Assembly (NCBI GenBank): GCA_028583405.1
Contig: CM053252.1
Location: forward strand, 37,061,740 to 37,125,739
Length of the DNA stretch: 64,000 bases
From: Pogonophryne albipinna
Taxonomy: Eukaryota; Chordata; Actinopteri; Perciformes; Artedidraconidae
Direction: 5' to 3'
Part shown: positions 13,614-24,657 of the stretch, in pieces
Layout of the letters: every line of letters begins with the position of its first letter
Position numbering within the stretch: position 1 is the stretch's first letter
Notes under the pieces: model-generated
Seen by the model: the letters and a program-made list of their open reading frames with translations, nothing else
Told to the model about the DNA's origin: nothing
The model's database searches: none
Translations under genes and position numbers: made by a program

Positions 13614-15100
13614 CAGTCCTCCAGCGATTGTATAGTGCAGGCAGCTGCGGTGCGGTAGCTCGCTGAGCGTGGACAGAAGACCCCCAGAAGAACCAGCATT
13701 TCAGTTATTATAATACTACAAGTGAAAATATATGTAAGTATTGATAATTTGTGTTGTTTGTGCTATACGGTCTGTTTCTTTATTGTGTTAAGTGAGAAGT
13801 AAAGCTGTGCTATGAAAGTTAGCTTGTGCTACCTTTAGATCCATAACAATGCAAGCTAAGTAGCCTAACAGTTTGCTACAGAGCTAGCACTGAGTGAGCA
13901 TTCAGACACCGGCGCACACACTCAAACAGACTCGTGTGCCTGACTCTACCAACAGGTTTTCATGATTCTGTTTAGATATGCAAGTATAAGCCATGATAGC
14001 TTATTTTATTAACACGCTAATTTGATATGAAAATCAATGGAGGCTGAGTTAACTTTGTAGGAAAACCTACCGTCCATGAGCTGTGTTTTATTTGTTAACT
14101 TCATATTTTTCATTTCCTAAAACATTTATTTTCCTCTCATATTAACAGTGTGGATCATTGAGACAGCGTGGCGTCCAGAGTCTTATCCCGTTTTCCCACT
14201 TCCTCTGAGGGGACAGCACGGAGGGGGGGGGCATGAAGAAAGAACTGCACCATCTTCATCCACGCTGGCGTTACTGTTATCACTGGCTCAGTGTCTTTAC
14301 ATATACATTTAATAGATTTTATTATTATCCACCTTTTTGTTTTATGTCCTTTTATTTAAAACATTCTTTGAGACTTCATCTTCCGGTTCAAATTTCAATA
14401 AATGTAATTTGTATAATCACTCTTTTGTCTTTATTCTACATGAAAATGTTAGAGATTCCATTCAAATCTGTTGATTATTCATATCTTCCTCAGGCTAGGA
14501 ATAGTATTGTTAAAGCTAAATGTATATCATTTTCTCACAGGATATAGAATTAAACAACACAGGTTGTATCCATTGTGTATGAATGCTTCAGCTCTTCAGA
14601 CCAGCATAGTAAGATGTGAGCATGTTCCTAATTGTGTTGGTATGCAGCCTAGGTCTGGTCTGTTTAATAAAGCGAATCTGCCACTTTTATATTGCAGAAT
14701 TTGTTCAATTAAAGCAGTCTTTAATTGTTTGTCCTAAACATAGCAATATATGCTTTTGAAATGTAACATGTCTTTGAAAAATAATAGTATACAGTTTATA
14801 TTGTGTATCACCTTTAGCTTAAAAATACATAGATGTGTTTTTTTAATCTATAAAATAAATAGACAGACACTTTATCAATCCCAAATTGGGAAATTATTTA
14901 ACAGCAGCAGTGTGTTCAGGTATTAAAATATTTAAAGTTGGAATAAAGTATAAACTACACAACACAAGTATAATGCACAGCAATCCATAAGATAAGTCCG
15001 ATATGTTCATGAAAACCCCCCAGGAGACACCAACACTAACGTGGCCGAGTTGACTCCGGAGTTTGCTGCATGAGTTGCACTGTATAATCTGTGGTGTTGT
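13614..15100. other. spacer between inverted arms; possible spliced non-coding unit
   Basis: No protein domain is visible. A GC-richer start (13635-13730) is followed by an ATGTAAGTA donor-like word at about 13731. An acceptor-like TATTAACAG lies at about 14140-14148, and AATAAATG at about 14398. This could be an exon pair with a poly(A) signal, but the evidence is only consensus-like words. A Rex-type LINE tail lies at 14861-14900. Confidence 0.3.
14861..14900 (-). mobile_element. LINE 3'-tail fragment
   Basis: ACACTTTATCAATCCCAAAT is the reverse complement of a GGGAT(C/T)AATAAAGT tail, characteristic of Rex1-like fish LINEs and related SINEs. Confidence 0.6.
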
Positions 15101-15402
15101 GGGCTGTCACTCAAAGCTGAGTAGCCAATGGGGACACACCCCTGAAAGTCCCACCCACCTGGGATGTTTGTGTCAAAATCTCAAACAAAAAGCACAAACG
15201 CAAACGAGAAGAGCTGCAGCGAGAGCAAAAGTCTGATCATTGAGAAAGAAGAAACAAGAATTGCAAACAAAAACCTATGTTAAAACAAAGAAAAAATACT
15301 TATAGTTTACATGATTACACAAATGATTTGTTTGCAACTTATAGTTTTGCTTTATTCTGAGAAAGTGTTGCTTTATCTTTATGATACAAAACTAATCCCA
15401 TA
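15101..15402 (-). repeat. inverted-repeat arm, right
   Basis: Reverse complement of 13246-13613, lacking about 60 bp of it. Confidence 0.9.
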
Positions 15403-15789
15403 CCCTATAGATGCCATTTTCGCGGGCTTCAGCCGCACCGTGTGTAAAGGTGACCTGAGCGAAGGCTCGCAGGCAAGTTAGCTGCTGCGCACGGATAATC
15501 TGTTTTGTTCACCTGAGTGAAGTCTTGCAGGCACATTGCCTTGTTTTTTGTTTATTAACACTGACAGTGTATTTATGTGAGCTCCATAATATGTTATATT
15601 TGGTAAAGATAGATATATTGATAGAAAGTATTATTTGATAGCGTTATGTGTTTATATTGTTTATTGTTGAATTTCTCCTTGAGATACAGTAATTGACTGT
15701 GACAGACGGATAACTTAAATGGAGAAATGTGATATGTTTGTAAAGTACAACTATTTGAATGTAACTATGTGTAATTAGAATTTTGAATA
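15403..15789. other. no gene recognised
   Basis: A GC-richer block at 15415-15540 is followed by AT-rich sequence. It lies between the right inverted arm and the second direct repeat, so it is probably part of the same element. Confidence 0.35.
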
Positions 15790-15852
15790 AGAAGCAATCC
15801 AGACGATCAATCAGATCCTGTGTCTAATTCTTGCTGCTGCACTTTTCTACAG
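15790..15852 (+). repeat. direct repeat, copy 2
   Basis: Matches 13029-13103 in the same orientation. The pair brackets the inverted arms. Confidence 0.85.
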
Positions 15853-16020
15853 ATATCATTTATTGTTGCTGTGGTACCCAAGCTTTTGGGACCCGTAACA
15901 CAAAGTATATATAAGTAATACAAAGATAAAACACTGGCATGTAATTTACGTTAGAATAAATAGAATGGTATTGAATAATAGAGGAGTAAAATCTACGTCA
16001 CTTTTTTTCTATGAATTTAT

Positions 16021-16310
16021 GTTACATCCAATCACAGAGCTTGTTGACTTATCATGAGGTTTGTCAAAGTGGACAGGCATCGTCACAACAATAGCTGGGG
16101 ATTGTGGGTAGTGTAGTCTCTTTGGCGCTACACATTTCAGAGAAAACAAGTTGTTTCCCAGAATTGAAGGGGAAAAACACAAAAGCATTGTACACAATTT
16201 AAACCTATCAATGTCGTTTAATTAACAAGGATAATCTGGTGTTTTTGAGTTGATGAGTAGTGGAGATATCACTGTCAAATCAATCGACAGTAAGGAGAAT
16301 ACTTACTTCC
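16021..16310 (+). repeat. dispersed repeat unit also seen at 27.5 kb
   Basis: Shares long blocks with 27490-27790, for example AACACAAAAGCATTGTACAC, and with the reverse complement of 25070-25340. It is a single unit of the family that forms the large inverted repeat downstream. Confidence 0.85.
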
Positions 16311-16599
16311 GGGTGTACAATTCTCCGTTATCCAATGGGAAAGAATGCTCACATTGCCTTTAAGAGCTGCCGACATAAATGGATGCGGTGCTTCCCTGAG
16401 CGTCAAATACCGCCGCCGATGGGAATACATTGCAATCAGTTGAAAGCTCTTTGCGTCCGTTTATGAAGCCGAAGGAGCCTCGGCGCGTCCCAACTGCACG
16501 CCACGGGACCCTGACCAAGCGTCGCTCCTGGACGTTTAGGGATTGAGAGTATGTTGCTTTGTTGTGTTTTCTTCTTCATTTGTTGTTTAAGGGCGGCTG

Positions 16600-16783
16600 G
16601 CAAACAGCTTTTAGGCGCAATACCGCCCCCTGGATTATATATAGTGTAGTGGATACTGCCCTGAATTACAGACTTTTCTCCCACTCGTAAACAAAGGCGT
16701 ATTCGTCGTGTGACTGCATGCACCGAAACGTGACGTCCGAACCGTGACGGTACGGGACGAATACGGATACCGTTACACCCCTA
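16600..16783. mobile_element. hAT right-end fragment
   Basis: The sequence ends ACCGTTACACCCCTA at 16783, the same terminus as the complete element at 33286-34498. No left end is visible, so this is a truncated copy whose left limit is approximate. Confidence 0.6.
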
Positions 16784-16789
16784 ATATGA

Positions 16790-17155
16790 AGAACATTTTC
16801 TATTGGCCTTGGTGGTACAACACTTTGTTAGTTTGTGACGTCATTTGGGCCCAAACATACTTTTCACCATTGACTTACATTGGGTAAGAGACGTTTGTTA
16901 ATCGGCAGATACATAATTTTACGTACATTGACTAGCCAGGACAAATACTTGAATAACCCTTATTTAAGCCAAATCCAGGTTTCAGAAAAATGCAAGTGCT
17001 CAAGCTCCATGGGCCCCATCGATGCAGAAGATTGCCGCGGATACAGAGATGATCCCTTTAGTCCTTGAGAGTCAGGCCCTCTTGGCTTCTCGTGCCACTG
17101 AGCAGCTTTTGTAGGATTGAGCTGGGCTGGGGTTTTAATATATCCATGGGTTAAC
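16790..17155 (-). repeat. fish DNA-repeat fragment (CATGGATGTATA family)
   Basis: Contains CCATTGACTTACATTGGG and CCTTATTTAAGCC, matching diverged parts of the fuller copies at 57215-57530 and 57776-58270 in reverse. It ends in ATATCCATGGGTTAAC. Confidence 0.55.
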
Positions 17156-17790
17156 ACCATAGACTGTATATATAAATGGACGTAGGGTCCGTGACGTCAC
17201 CCATAGGATTCTGCAGAGTTGCCGAGAAGCCCTTAGTAGGCAGAGTCGGCCACTAACGGCTTGACAGCAACGTCAGAGTCTAATCCCGCCTGCTCCAAAT
17301 AAGGGCAAAGAGGCGGAGCCGAGGCGGGACCTGCTGCCTCCGAACTGGAAGTAAACAGAGCTAGCTCAGGCTAAGAAGCTAAGCTAACATGACATACATG
17401 CATACCAAGTTACTGCTAACAGTGTAGTTCCCCTATATAAACGTTACATTCATAATCAAATGAGACAATCTGCAAGAGAATTAGCTATATTTTGTTATTC
17501 TTAATGCTTGTCATTCACACGTTAAGAAAATAAGTACTGATACATAGCAGAACAATTGTGGCGATGTTCAGCTTAATAAGCCTTGTTCAACATAATTTAT
17601 TTAGGTAATACTACAGCAGGTGAACCAAGTCTGCGTTTCGCTGCATTCCTTGATCTCCAGTTATAACGACGGACTCCACCGCCCGGACCTAACGGAGCCG
17701 CAGTGGGCTAACTCCGGGACGCCGGCTAGAGCTAGCCCCCTGCGGCTCCGTTAGCTCCGGCAGCCACCACTGGGATAATTGGGTCCCCTA
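17156..17790. repeat. dispersed repeat, copy 1 (also at 44.55 kb)
   Basis: Starts CATAGACTGTATATATAAAT and ends near GGGATAATTGGGTC. It aligns with 44554-45000, which lacks an internal segment of about 150 bp. This looks like a fish non-autonomous DNA transposon, but I could not assign a superfamily. Confidence 0.85.
17689..17754. repeat. 15-bp hairpin in the dispersed repeat
   Basis: Arms CTAACGGAGCCGCAG and CTGCGGCTCCGTTAG (17689-17703 and 17740-17754) are exact complements. The second copy near 44908-44970 keeps it with one mismatch. Confidence 0.9.
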
Positions 17791-18419
17791 TTAACATTTG
17801 CTCTCGTTTAGCATTATGGGCGTCATAGCCATAGATTATAAAAGTCTTACCCAAGGCTGAATCATAAACTAAAATGTATATGTATGCATAAAGGGTTACG
17901 TCCTTAGCTGGCTAATAAGTAACAAGCTAAGCTACCAAGCACACAAACACCTGCGAACGGGGTTAACATGTATAATATTATCATTTTAGACTTCTTGGAA
18001 GTTCTATTAGTACATTCAAGCGCACAGCACGACATTTTAATTGTCTGGTATTTGTAACAATATTCCCTAAAAGGCACAATCACCATAGAACACGGCTAAA
18101 GCTAAAGGGTCAAGTACAGTACTATGACTAACTAACGTTGTAGCCTCTATGGTTGTAGCCTAGCAGAGTGGACAAGTTGCTGTTAGCTGACAGTGAGGCA
18201 TATACATGTCCATCAAAGTGAACACGCCCTAATGTATGCAAAACTTTAAGACCTAATATAAATAAAAGGGTTGTGTTAGAAAACAATTCACTCACAGATT
18301 CATAATCATGAAGGTGGAATCTAACTATATCGATAATAATATTTATTGCATCCATGGGTAGAAACATGTTTTTTTCTGCTATAAAGTTGGGCATTTTAAC
18401 ATGGGGGTCTATGGAAATT
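17791..18419. other. no gene recognised
   Basis: Probably repeat-derived. A minus-strand frame at 18128-18622 runs across a repeat boundary and is not credible as a gene. Confidence 0.4.
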
Positions 18420-18760
18420 GTTCCTTTCTGCAGCCAGTCCCTAGCGGCCCATGTATGAACTGCAGTGTGTGGCACTTCCGTATTGGCGTCCCGGCTGTTC
18501 CCCAGAGTTTGCCGCTTGGTTAACACCAAGTCCCCAGGAAGTGCGCCGGACTCTGATGAAAATATTCGTGGTGGCCAAACGGCGGTACTACACTTCCGTT
18601 TGGTTGCCAGGCCCGGAAACACTTTTTCCCATTGACTTACATGGGGAAATAATGGTCTGTAAATCGTTGGATAATTTTTTTTAAACTAAATAAACTACCC
18701 AGTATGAACACTTGTATAGCCCTTATTAAAAACATTCGTTCCTCAAGTTGTAAAAATTTG
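18420..18760 (-). mobile_element. left half of a split DNA repeat (CATGGATGTATA family)
   Basis: This is the reverse complement of the 3' part of the fuller copy at 57776-58270; for example AAACTAAATAAACTACCCAG is shared. The other half of that copy is found at 23975-24157, more than 5 kb away, so one element has been split by later insertions. Confidence 0.8.
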
Positions 18761-19538
18761 CTAATAACGTTATTCTGAGAGTTATTTCCCTCTGCATTAT
18801 GAACGTGCATCTAACCCACGGGACCGCGCCGCCCGGCACGTTCATGTTACGTGTTCAGCATGGTCCCGACCAATCAGAGCACACTGTGCTCACAGGGAGG
18901 GTGGGGGCTGGAGCTACAACGAGCCGTTAAAGGCAGAAAGTGAAATTCAGTGCATACACGTAGTTTACAGAGATGCTGTATGAGAAACCAATGTGAGTTG
19001 CGTTTATCTTTACCCATGGATGCAACTCGATTTTGACAGGAAAGCAACTGGAGACTTCTAGAATTGTGTGAGTAACATTCTGTTTTAAGACTTCTCTGTT
19101 TCAGTGTGTGTACTCTGTATCAATGCTCTGTAGTTGATCTGACTGAAATTGTGATTTTAAATCTCAAAACCGCTACAGTATCTGTCAGGCAGAAACTTGG
19201 GACAAGTCATTTGACTGAAACCTTAAAACTGAACTAACTGACTGCTAGGGTTAACTTTGATTTAAACATTTGTAGAATACTAAGAGCTTTATTGAGTAGG
19301 TGTAACTGTATTAAGGGTTAAACTCATAACTTTATAACTTAGGGTTTAATGTAATTGTAAAACCATTGGGCCACTTAAAAGACAATAACAAGTCAGGAGG
19401 GAGCCAGTCTAGATTTCCTTTTGAGGGCCACCAGCTGCAGAGAGTTAACTAATTAAAGGGACGTGGCCCCACAGTTGTGAGAACTCAGCAATCAGGTGTC
19501 CATTTTAGGTAGCACTTTCCTGGAGCGTCAGACAGGCT
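18761..19538. other. inserted repeat material
   Basis: A block around 18790-19040 containing CAATCAGAGCACACTGTGCT looks like another fish DNA-repeat fragment. No gene seen. Confidence 0.4.
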
Positions 19539-19652
19539 AAGACTGACAAAGACATTAGAGTCCTGCGGGAGTCTCTAAGACTAACAAAGACATTAGAGTC
19601 CTGCGGGAGTCTCTAAGACTGACACAGACATTAGAGTCCTGCGGGAGTCACG
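19539..19652 (+). repeat. three 38-bp tandem units
   Basis: Units at 19539, 19577 and 19615 share AAGACT ... ACATTAGAGTCCTGCGGGAG with few differences. They lie directly upstream of the LINE and could be 5' promoter-like repeats of it or of a neighbour. Confidence 0.9.
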
Positions 19653-19735
19653 AGAGAGGCAAATCCTACTTTGATTGAGCTAAGTATCGCTGGTGTTTTA
19701 TTTCATTTGGTTATTTAGCCCCTCATGCTATAATC

Positions 19736-20782
19736 ATGTGTATTTTCTCCATTCCTGTTCATGTGTCTTCTCGCAATTATCACTGGCCCTGTGTATCTCG
19801 TAATCGATATAACCGGCCGGCTCTCGTCTATCCCACATGCTCCACTGAGATCCAACATCTAGTTTTAGGCGGCCTGTGGAACTGCCAGTCAGCTGTTCCT
19901 AAGGCTGACTTCATCTCTGGCTACGCTTCCCTGCAGTCTCTGGATTTCCTTGCTCTCACTGAGACCTGGATTACTCCATCCAACACATCCACCCCAGCAG
20001 CTCTCTCCACAGCATATTCCTTCTCCCATACACCCAGACCCACTGGCAGAGGAGGTGGCACTGGTCTCCTGCTCTCCCCCAAATGGAGCTTTTCCCTCTT
20101 CAAGCTACCTAACTTTACTCCTTCCACCTTTGAATTCCATGCCGTCACAGTAACCCATCCTATACAATTAACCATTGTTGTTCTCTACCGTCCACCAGGC
20201 GCCTTGGGAGACTTCTTGGAGGAATTAGATAATCTCCTCTCACACATCCCTGAAACTGGCCCTCCCGCTGTACTTCTCGGAGACTTCAACCTCCAGACAG
20301 GGAAGATAGACGAACTAACATCTCTGTTAACCGCCTTTGCTTTCTCACTGTCTCCATCCCCACCAACTCATAAAGCTGGCAATGTCCTTGATCTCATATT
20401 CTCAAGGAACTGCACTACTTCTAACCTCTGTGTAAACCCGCTCCACACATCAGATCACTTCTTCATTTCATTCTCTCTACCCCTTTCCAAACATAACAAA
20501 CTAATCTCTTCTCATCCTGCACCTGTCCGCCGTAACCTTCGTTCCCTCTCCCCCTCTACCTTTGCCTCATCGGTGCTCTCAGCCCTCCCTTCCTCTGACT
20601 CGTTCCAACTCCTACCTCCAAACTCTGCTGCAGAAACTCTCCTCTCTACTCTCTCATCCTCTCTGGACTCTCTCTGTCCTCTCACATCTCGGCAGGCTCG
20701 TCAGTCCCCTCCTGCTCCCTGGCTAAATGATGCACTGCGTGCTAATAGAACCGTCCTTCGGGCAGCAGAGCGGAAATGGTGA
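19736..20782 (+). pseudogene. L2 LINE ORF2, endonuclease domain
   Basis: The 348-aa frame carries the motif series of an APE-type endonuclease: LTETWIT (residues 74-80), YRPP (151-154), LGDFN (181-185) and SDH (239-241). These supply the metal-binding and catalytic residues of the family. The enzyme nicks target DNA so reverse transcription can be primed there. The first ATG is a convenience; the family start may lie elsewhere because the residues before about 44 are not obviously conserved. The frame ends in TGA right after ERKW. The downstream sequence continues the protein in another frame (KSKHRDDL), so one frameshift separates it from the next segment. Confidence 0.85.
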
Positions 20783-20968
20783 AATCCAAACACCGTGACG
20801 ACCTCCTAACCTATCAGGCTCTCCTCTCCTCTTTCTCTGCTTCGATCTCTCAGGCAAAAAGCACTTTCTTTCAAGATAAGATCCAATCTTCCTATTCCAA
20901 TCCCAAAAAACTATTTTCCATCTTCTCCTCCCTCCTGGACCCCCCAAAAGCCCCTTCTGTCAAGCGAC
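20783..20968 (+). pseudogene. L2 LINE linker in the alternative frame
   Basis: The stretch KSKHRDDLLTYQALLSSFS continuing to KAPSVKRL is the linker between endonuclease and reverse transcriptase. It is read one frame off its neighbours. The original frame resumes at about 20969 with FVNHFEKKVDD, so two compensating single-base changes are the simplest explanation. Confidence 0.8.
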
Positions 20969-22648
20969 TTTGTTAACCACTTTGAAAAGAAGGTTGATGA
21001 TATTCGCTCTTCTTTTTCGGACTCACCTCTACTCACCACTGGGTCACCAGACCCTCCTTTCACCCACACACTGACGTCCTTTTCCCCTGTCTCTCCAAGT
21101 GAGGTTCTTACCCTCATTACCTCTGCCCGCCCTACCACCTGTCCTCTGGACCCTATCCCTTCAAACCTCCTTCAGACTATCGCTCCTGATATTCTACCGT
21201 TTCTCACCCATTTCATCAACACTTCTCTAACTTCTGGTCACTTTCCAAACAGTCTCAAGGAGGCAAGAGTAAACCCTCTCCTAAAGAAACCCACTCTCAA
21301 CCCGTCTGATGTTATAAACTACAGGCCTGTCTCTCTCCTCCCGTTCCTGTCTAAAACACTTGAATGCGCTGTCTTTAAACAACTCTCCTGTTATCTCCAT
21401 CAGAACAACCTTCTGGATCCGCACCAGTCTGGTTTCAAGGCAGTTCACTCCACAGAAACTGCCCTCCTTGCTGTCACTGAGGAACTGCACACTGCTAAAG
21501 CAGCCTCCCTCTCCTCTGTCATCATCCTTTTGGACCTGTCTGCTGCATTCGACACGGTGAATCATCAGATCCTCCTTCGCACTCTCCAAGAACTTGGAGT
21601 TTCAGGCTCTGCACTTTCCCTCCTCACCTCATACCTCAAAGACCGCACCTACAGGGTTACTTGGAGAGGGTCCGAGTCCGACCCTTGTCAATTAACTACA
21701 GGGGTCCCTCAGGGCTCTGTTCTTGGTCCCCTCTTCTTCTCCTTGTACACAAACTCGCTCGGATCAGTCATTAGCCCGCATGGTTTTTCATACCACTGCT
21801 ACGCTGACGACACCCAATTAATTCTGTCCTTTCCCCGCTCAGAGACCCAGGTCGTCGCACGCATCTCTGCTTGTCTAGCTGACATCTCTCAGTGGATGTC
21901 TGATCATCACCTCAAGCTCAACCTTGACAAGACTGAACTCCTTTTCCTTCCGGGAAAAGATTGTCCCACTCTTGACCTAACAATCAACATTGGCCCCTCT
22001 GTTTTTTCCCCGACTCAGACTGCAAGGAATCTGGGTGTGACCCTAGATAACAACCTGTCCCTCACTGCAAACATCGCTGCTACAACCCGCTGCTGCAGAT
22101 ACACGCTTTACAACAGGAGGATGCGACCCCAGCTGATCCAGAAAGCGACGCAGGTTCTGGTCCAGGCTCTTGTCATCTCACGCCTAGACTACTGCAACTC
22201 CCTCCTGGCTGGTCTACCTGCATGTGCCATCCGACCTCTGCAGCTCATCCAGAATGCAGCTGCTCGCCTGGTCTTCAACCTTCCTAAATTCTCCCACACC
22301 ACGCCGCTCCTCCGCTCCCTTCACTGGCTTCCGGTAACTGCTAGAATCCACTTCAAGACAATGGTACTTGCGTACCATGCTGCGAATGGGTCTGGCCCTT
22401 CCTACATCCAGGACATGGTTAAACCATACACCCCAGCACGTGCACTCCGCTCTGCATCAACCAAACGGCTCGCTGCACCCTCGCTGCGAAGTGGACCCAA
22501 GTTCCCATCAGCAAAAACACGTGGGTTTGCTATCCTGGCTCCAAAATGGTGGAATGAGCTCCCCATTGACATCAGGACAGCAGATAGCTTACACACCTTC
22601 CGGCGCAGACTGAAAACTCATCTCTTTCGACTCCACTTCGAGCGATAG
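20969..22648 (+). pseudogene. L2 LINE ORF2, reverse transcriptase domain
   Basis: The frame is open from about 20969 to the TAG at 22646-22648. Landmarks: NYRPVSLLPFLSK (palm entry), HQSGFKAVHSTETAL, LLDLSAAFDTVNH (first catalytic Asp), TGVPQGSVLGPLFF, CYADDTQL (the YADD box at 21800-21811), and a C-terminal FRRRLKTHLFRLHF typical of L2. This enzyme copies LINE RNA into the nicked target. The RT part itself has no stop or frameshift, so the copy is fairly young, but the frame breaks upstream probably make the full protein defective. Confidence 0.9.
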
Positions 22649-22856
22649 AACTATTAACAAAGCACTTATATACTAATAAAGGGCTGGCCTATCTAAAGCC
22701 AGTTGAGTAGCACTTGAAATGTTTTTGCTCTATGAAGCCTGATGTACTTATATGATTCTGTTTTCTTCAAGTTTGTATCTTGTTGGTCGAACGCACTTAT
22801 TGTAAGTCGCTTTGGATAAAAGCGTCAGCTAAATGCAATGTAATGTAATGTAATGC

Positions 22857-23681
22857 ACAATAAGAACGGACCCATATCGTCTTACTGCCATCCCACGGAG
22901 CTGTAATAATGGATATATTGCACATGTTTGCTGTAATTCATCATTTGTAAAATATTATACTACATGGGCTGTGTCATGGAACACAAATAAGAATGCATTA
23001 GCAGTTAGAAGGCAGCTTTTCTTTTGAAATGTACTTTGAAAGAGATGGCACTTCCTTTGTGGCTATGACCACTTCCTTAAGTTCCAGGAAGTCCTTTTAC
23101 ACATGGACACTAATGCAATAAGCATGTAATGGGAGCACTCACTGCAGAATCCCCATCCATCCTTCGTTCTAAGCCCAAAACGTGGCATTATCAGTAAGTC
23201 AAGTTACTAATTATTATCTTAGCTACAAGTGTTTGATATTATTTGTGGTAATATATTTTTGTAGTAAGGATAATTATTATTTTTGTAAGAACTTGTTGCT
23301 GTGTTATAGTGTGTTACGTAATGCTGTGTAATGTTGCATTGCATATTTACCTGCAATAACCTGTTATTGTAAAAAGTACATTTATTCTGTAAATGTTAAG
23401 AACATATCATTGTTTTATGTGTACTTATGGAGAAATGTATTTTGTTTCAGTTTCACACTTCTTAACATTAAAATCCCTGCCAAATACAACACCTGCCTGT
23501 TCCTTGGAGGAATGATGCTGAGGAGAGTTTAGCTAGCTGTTAAGTTTCAATATCCATACATTGAAACGAGAACAGTACAGGCTGTATGATTAAATCTTGT
23601 ACCGTAAATGTTGTATTAAATAAAGTTAATATTACCGAAGTTAGATTAACGTCCCTGTAGCTTATTATTGCACTAAGAAGC
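22857..23681. other. no gene recognised
   Basis: AT-rich sequence between the LINE tail and the second half of the split repeat. Probably part of the inserted material; no domain or terminus recognised. Confidence 0.4.
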
Positions 23682-23689
23682 TTATTGCA

Positions 23690-23727
<38 letters not shown>

Positions 23728-23734
23728 TGCAATA
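23682..23734. repeat. TA-array hairpin
   Basis: TTATTGCACTG, a (TA)n run, then CAGTGCAATAA. The flanks of the TA array are inverted copies, so the whole block folds into one long hairpin. Confidence 0.9.
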
Positions 23735-23974
23735 ATTATTTCATGCTAAATGAAGCTCTGTTGGATATCACTAGATCCTGTTACAGCGTAATATAAGTAC
23801 ATAACGATTGATGTGCACATAAGCATAATTACTAGCTAGCCGCTAGCTGCTAACTGCCGCCTCGTTAATATCAAATCCATCATAATAACAAATCATTACC
23901 ATGCTGTCATGAACGCACGGTGCTGTTACGTGTACGCAAATTGACGTGCTTGATGTGAACGAGCATTTTGGTTA

Positions 23975-24157
23975 AAGTTGCGCATGCTCTATGAGCGCAC
24001 ATACGGGTACTTCTCAGGCATGCCGGGTAATCTGTGACGTTTCACTCTCTCAAAAGTTGGGCCATTTTATCATCATGCGCTAATGAGCAACTCTCATAGG
24101 AATGAATGAGGCCCCGCCTCCCACGCTGTATCCAGTTCTTATTATACATCCATGGTT
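23975..24157 (-). mobile_element. right half of the split DNA repeat
   Basis: Reverse complement of 57776-57960: TTCACTCTCTCAAAAGTTGG, then GCTGTATCCAGTTCTTATTA, ending ATACATCCATGG. It complements the left half at 18420-18760. Confidence 0.8.
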
Positions 24158-24159
24158 AA

Positions 24160-24657
24160 CACTGATAATGCTTTTAGCATCAAGATGGCCGGCTATCTAT
24201 CACCATGTTAGTAACCATATTGAGGTAATCCCTCTGCTATGAAAATGTAATTGAGAACAGTGTAATTAACTACTTTCTGGGAATGATACACCCAGTGAGA
24301 CTGATGTCACACAGTACAGTTCCCTATAGGAAAAAAAAAGTTGCTTATCTGTTACTCTTTCTTACATATCTCATGAGAAAAGCTACTCATATTTGAATTA
24401 TTCTGTGCTCATTTGTATCTAAGTTACATCTCTAAGTAACCCTTAGGAAGATCCCTATATACATCCTGTGTCTTTTTGTCTTGTTGTCAAGATATATTTA
24501 AAATAAGTTATTAAGATACTAATAATAATACAAATAATGATCATAATATTGATTTAAAATGTATGTTAGATGAGCACATAAGCCCTAGGGGTTCTCGTTG
24601 ATTATTTAACATAAGATTAAATAATAAATTAGTTTTTCTCTGCATGAGAAAATTGCA
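24160..24657. other. no gene recognised
   Basis: AT-rich sequence without identifiable features. Confidence 0.45.

Larger units (their letters stand above)
19690..22856 (+). mobile_element. L2-clade LINE, nearly full coding region
   Basis: An apurinic-type endonuclease is followed by a reverse transcriptase and a 3' tail. The tail reads GTAAGTCGCTTTGGATAAAA, then (AATGT)n, at 22801-22855. This is the usual end of fish L2 LINEs and of SINEs that borrow their machinery. The 5' limit is approximate. The coding frame is the same from 19736 to 22648 except for the interval 20780-20968. Confidence 0.92.

Noticed and set aside
18128..18622. 164-codon minus-strand frame
   Set aside because: It crosses from unassigned sequence into a known dispersed repeat and shows no conserved motif.
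19539..19652. Regularly spaced repeats considered as a CRISPR-like array
   Set aside because: The units are contiguous 38-bp tandem copies with no spacers, in a vertebrate-type genome.
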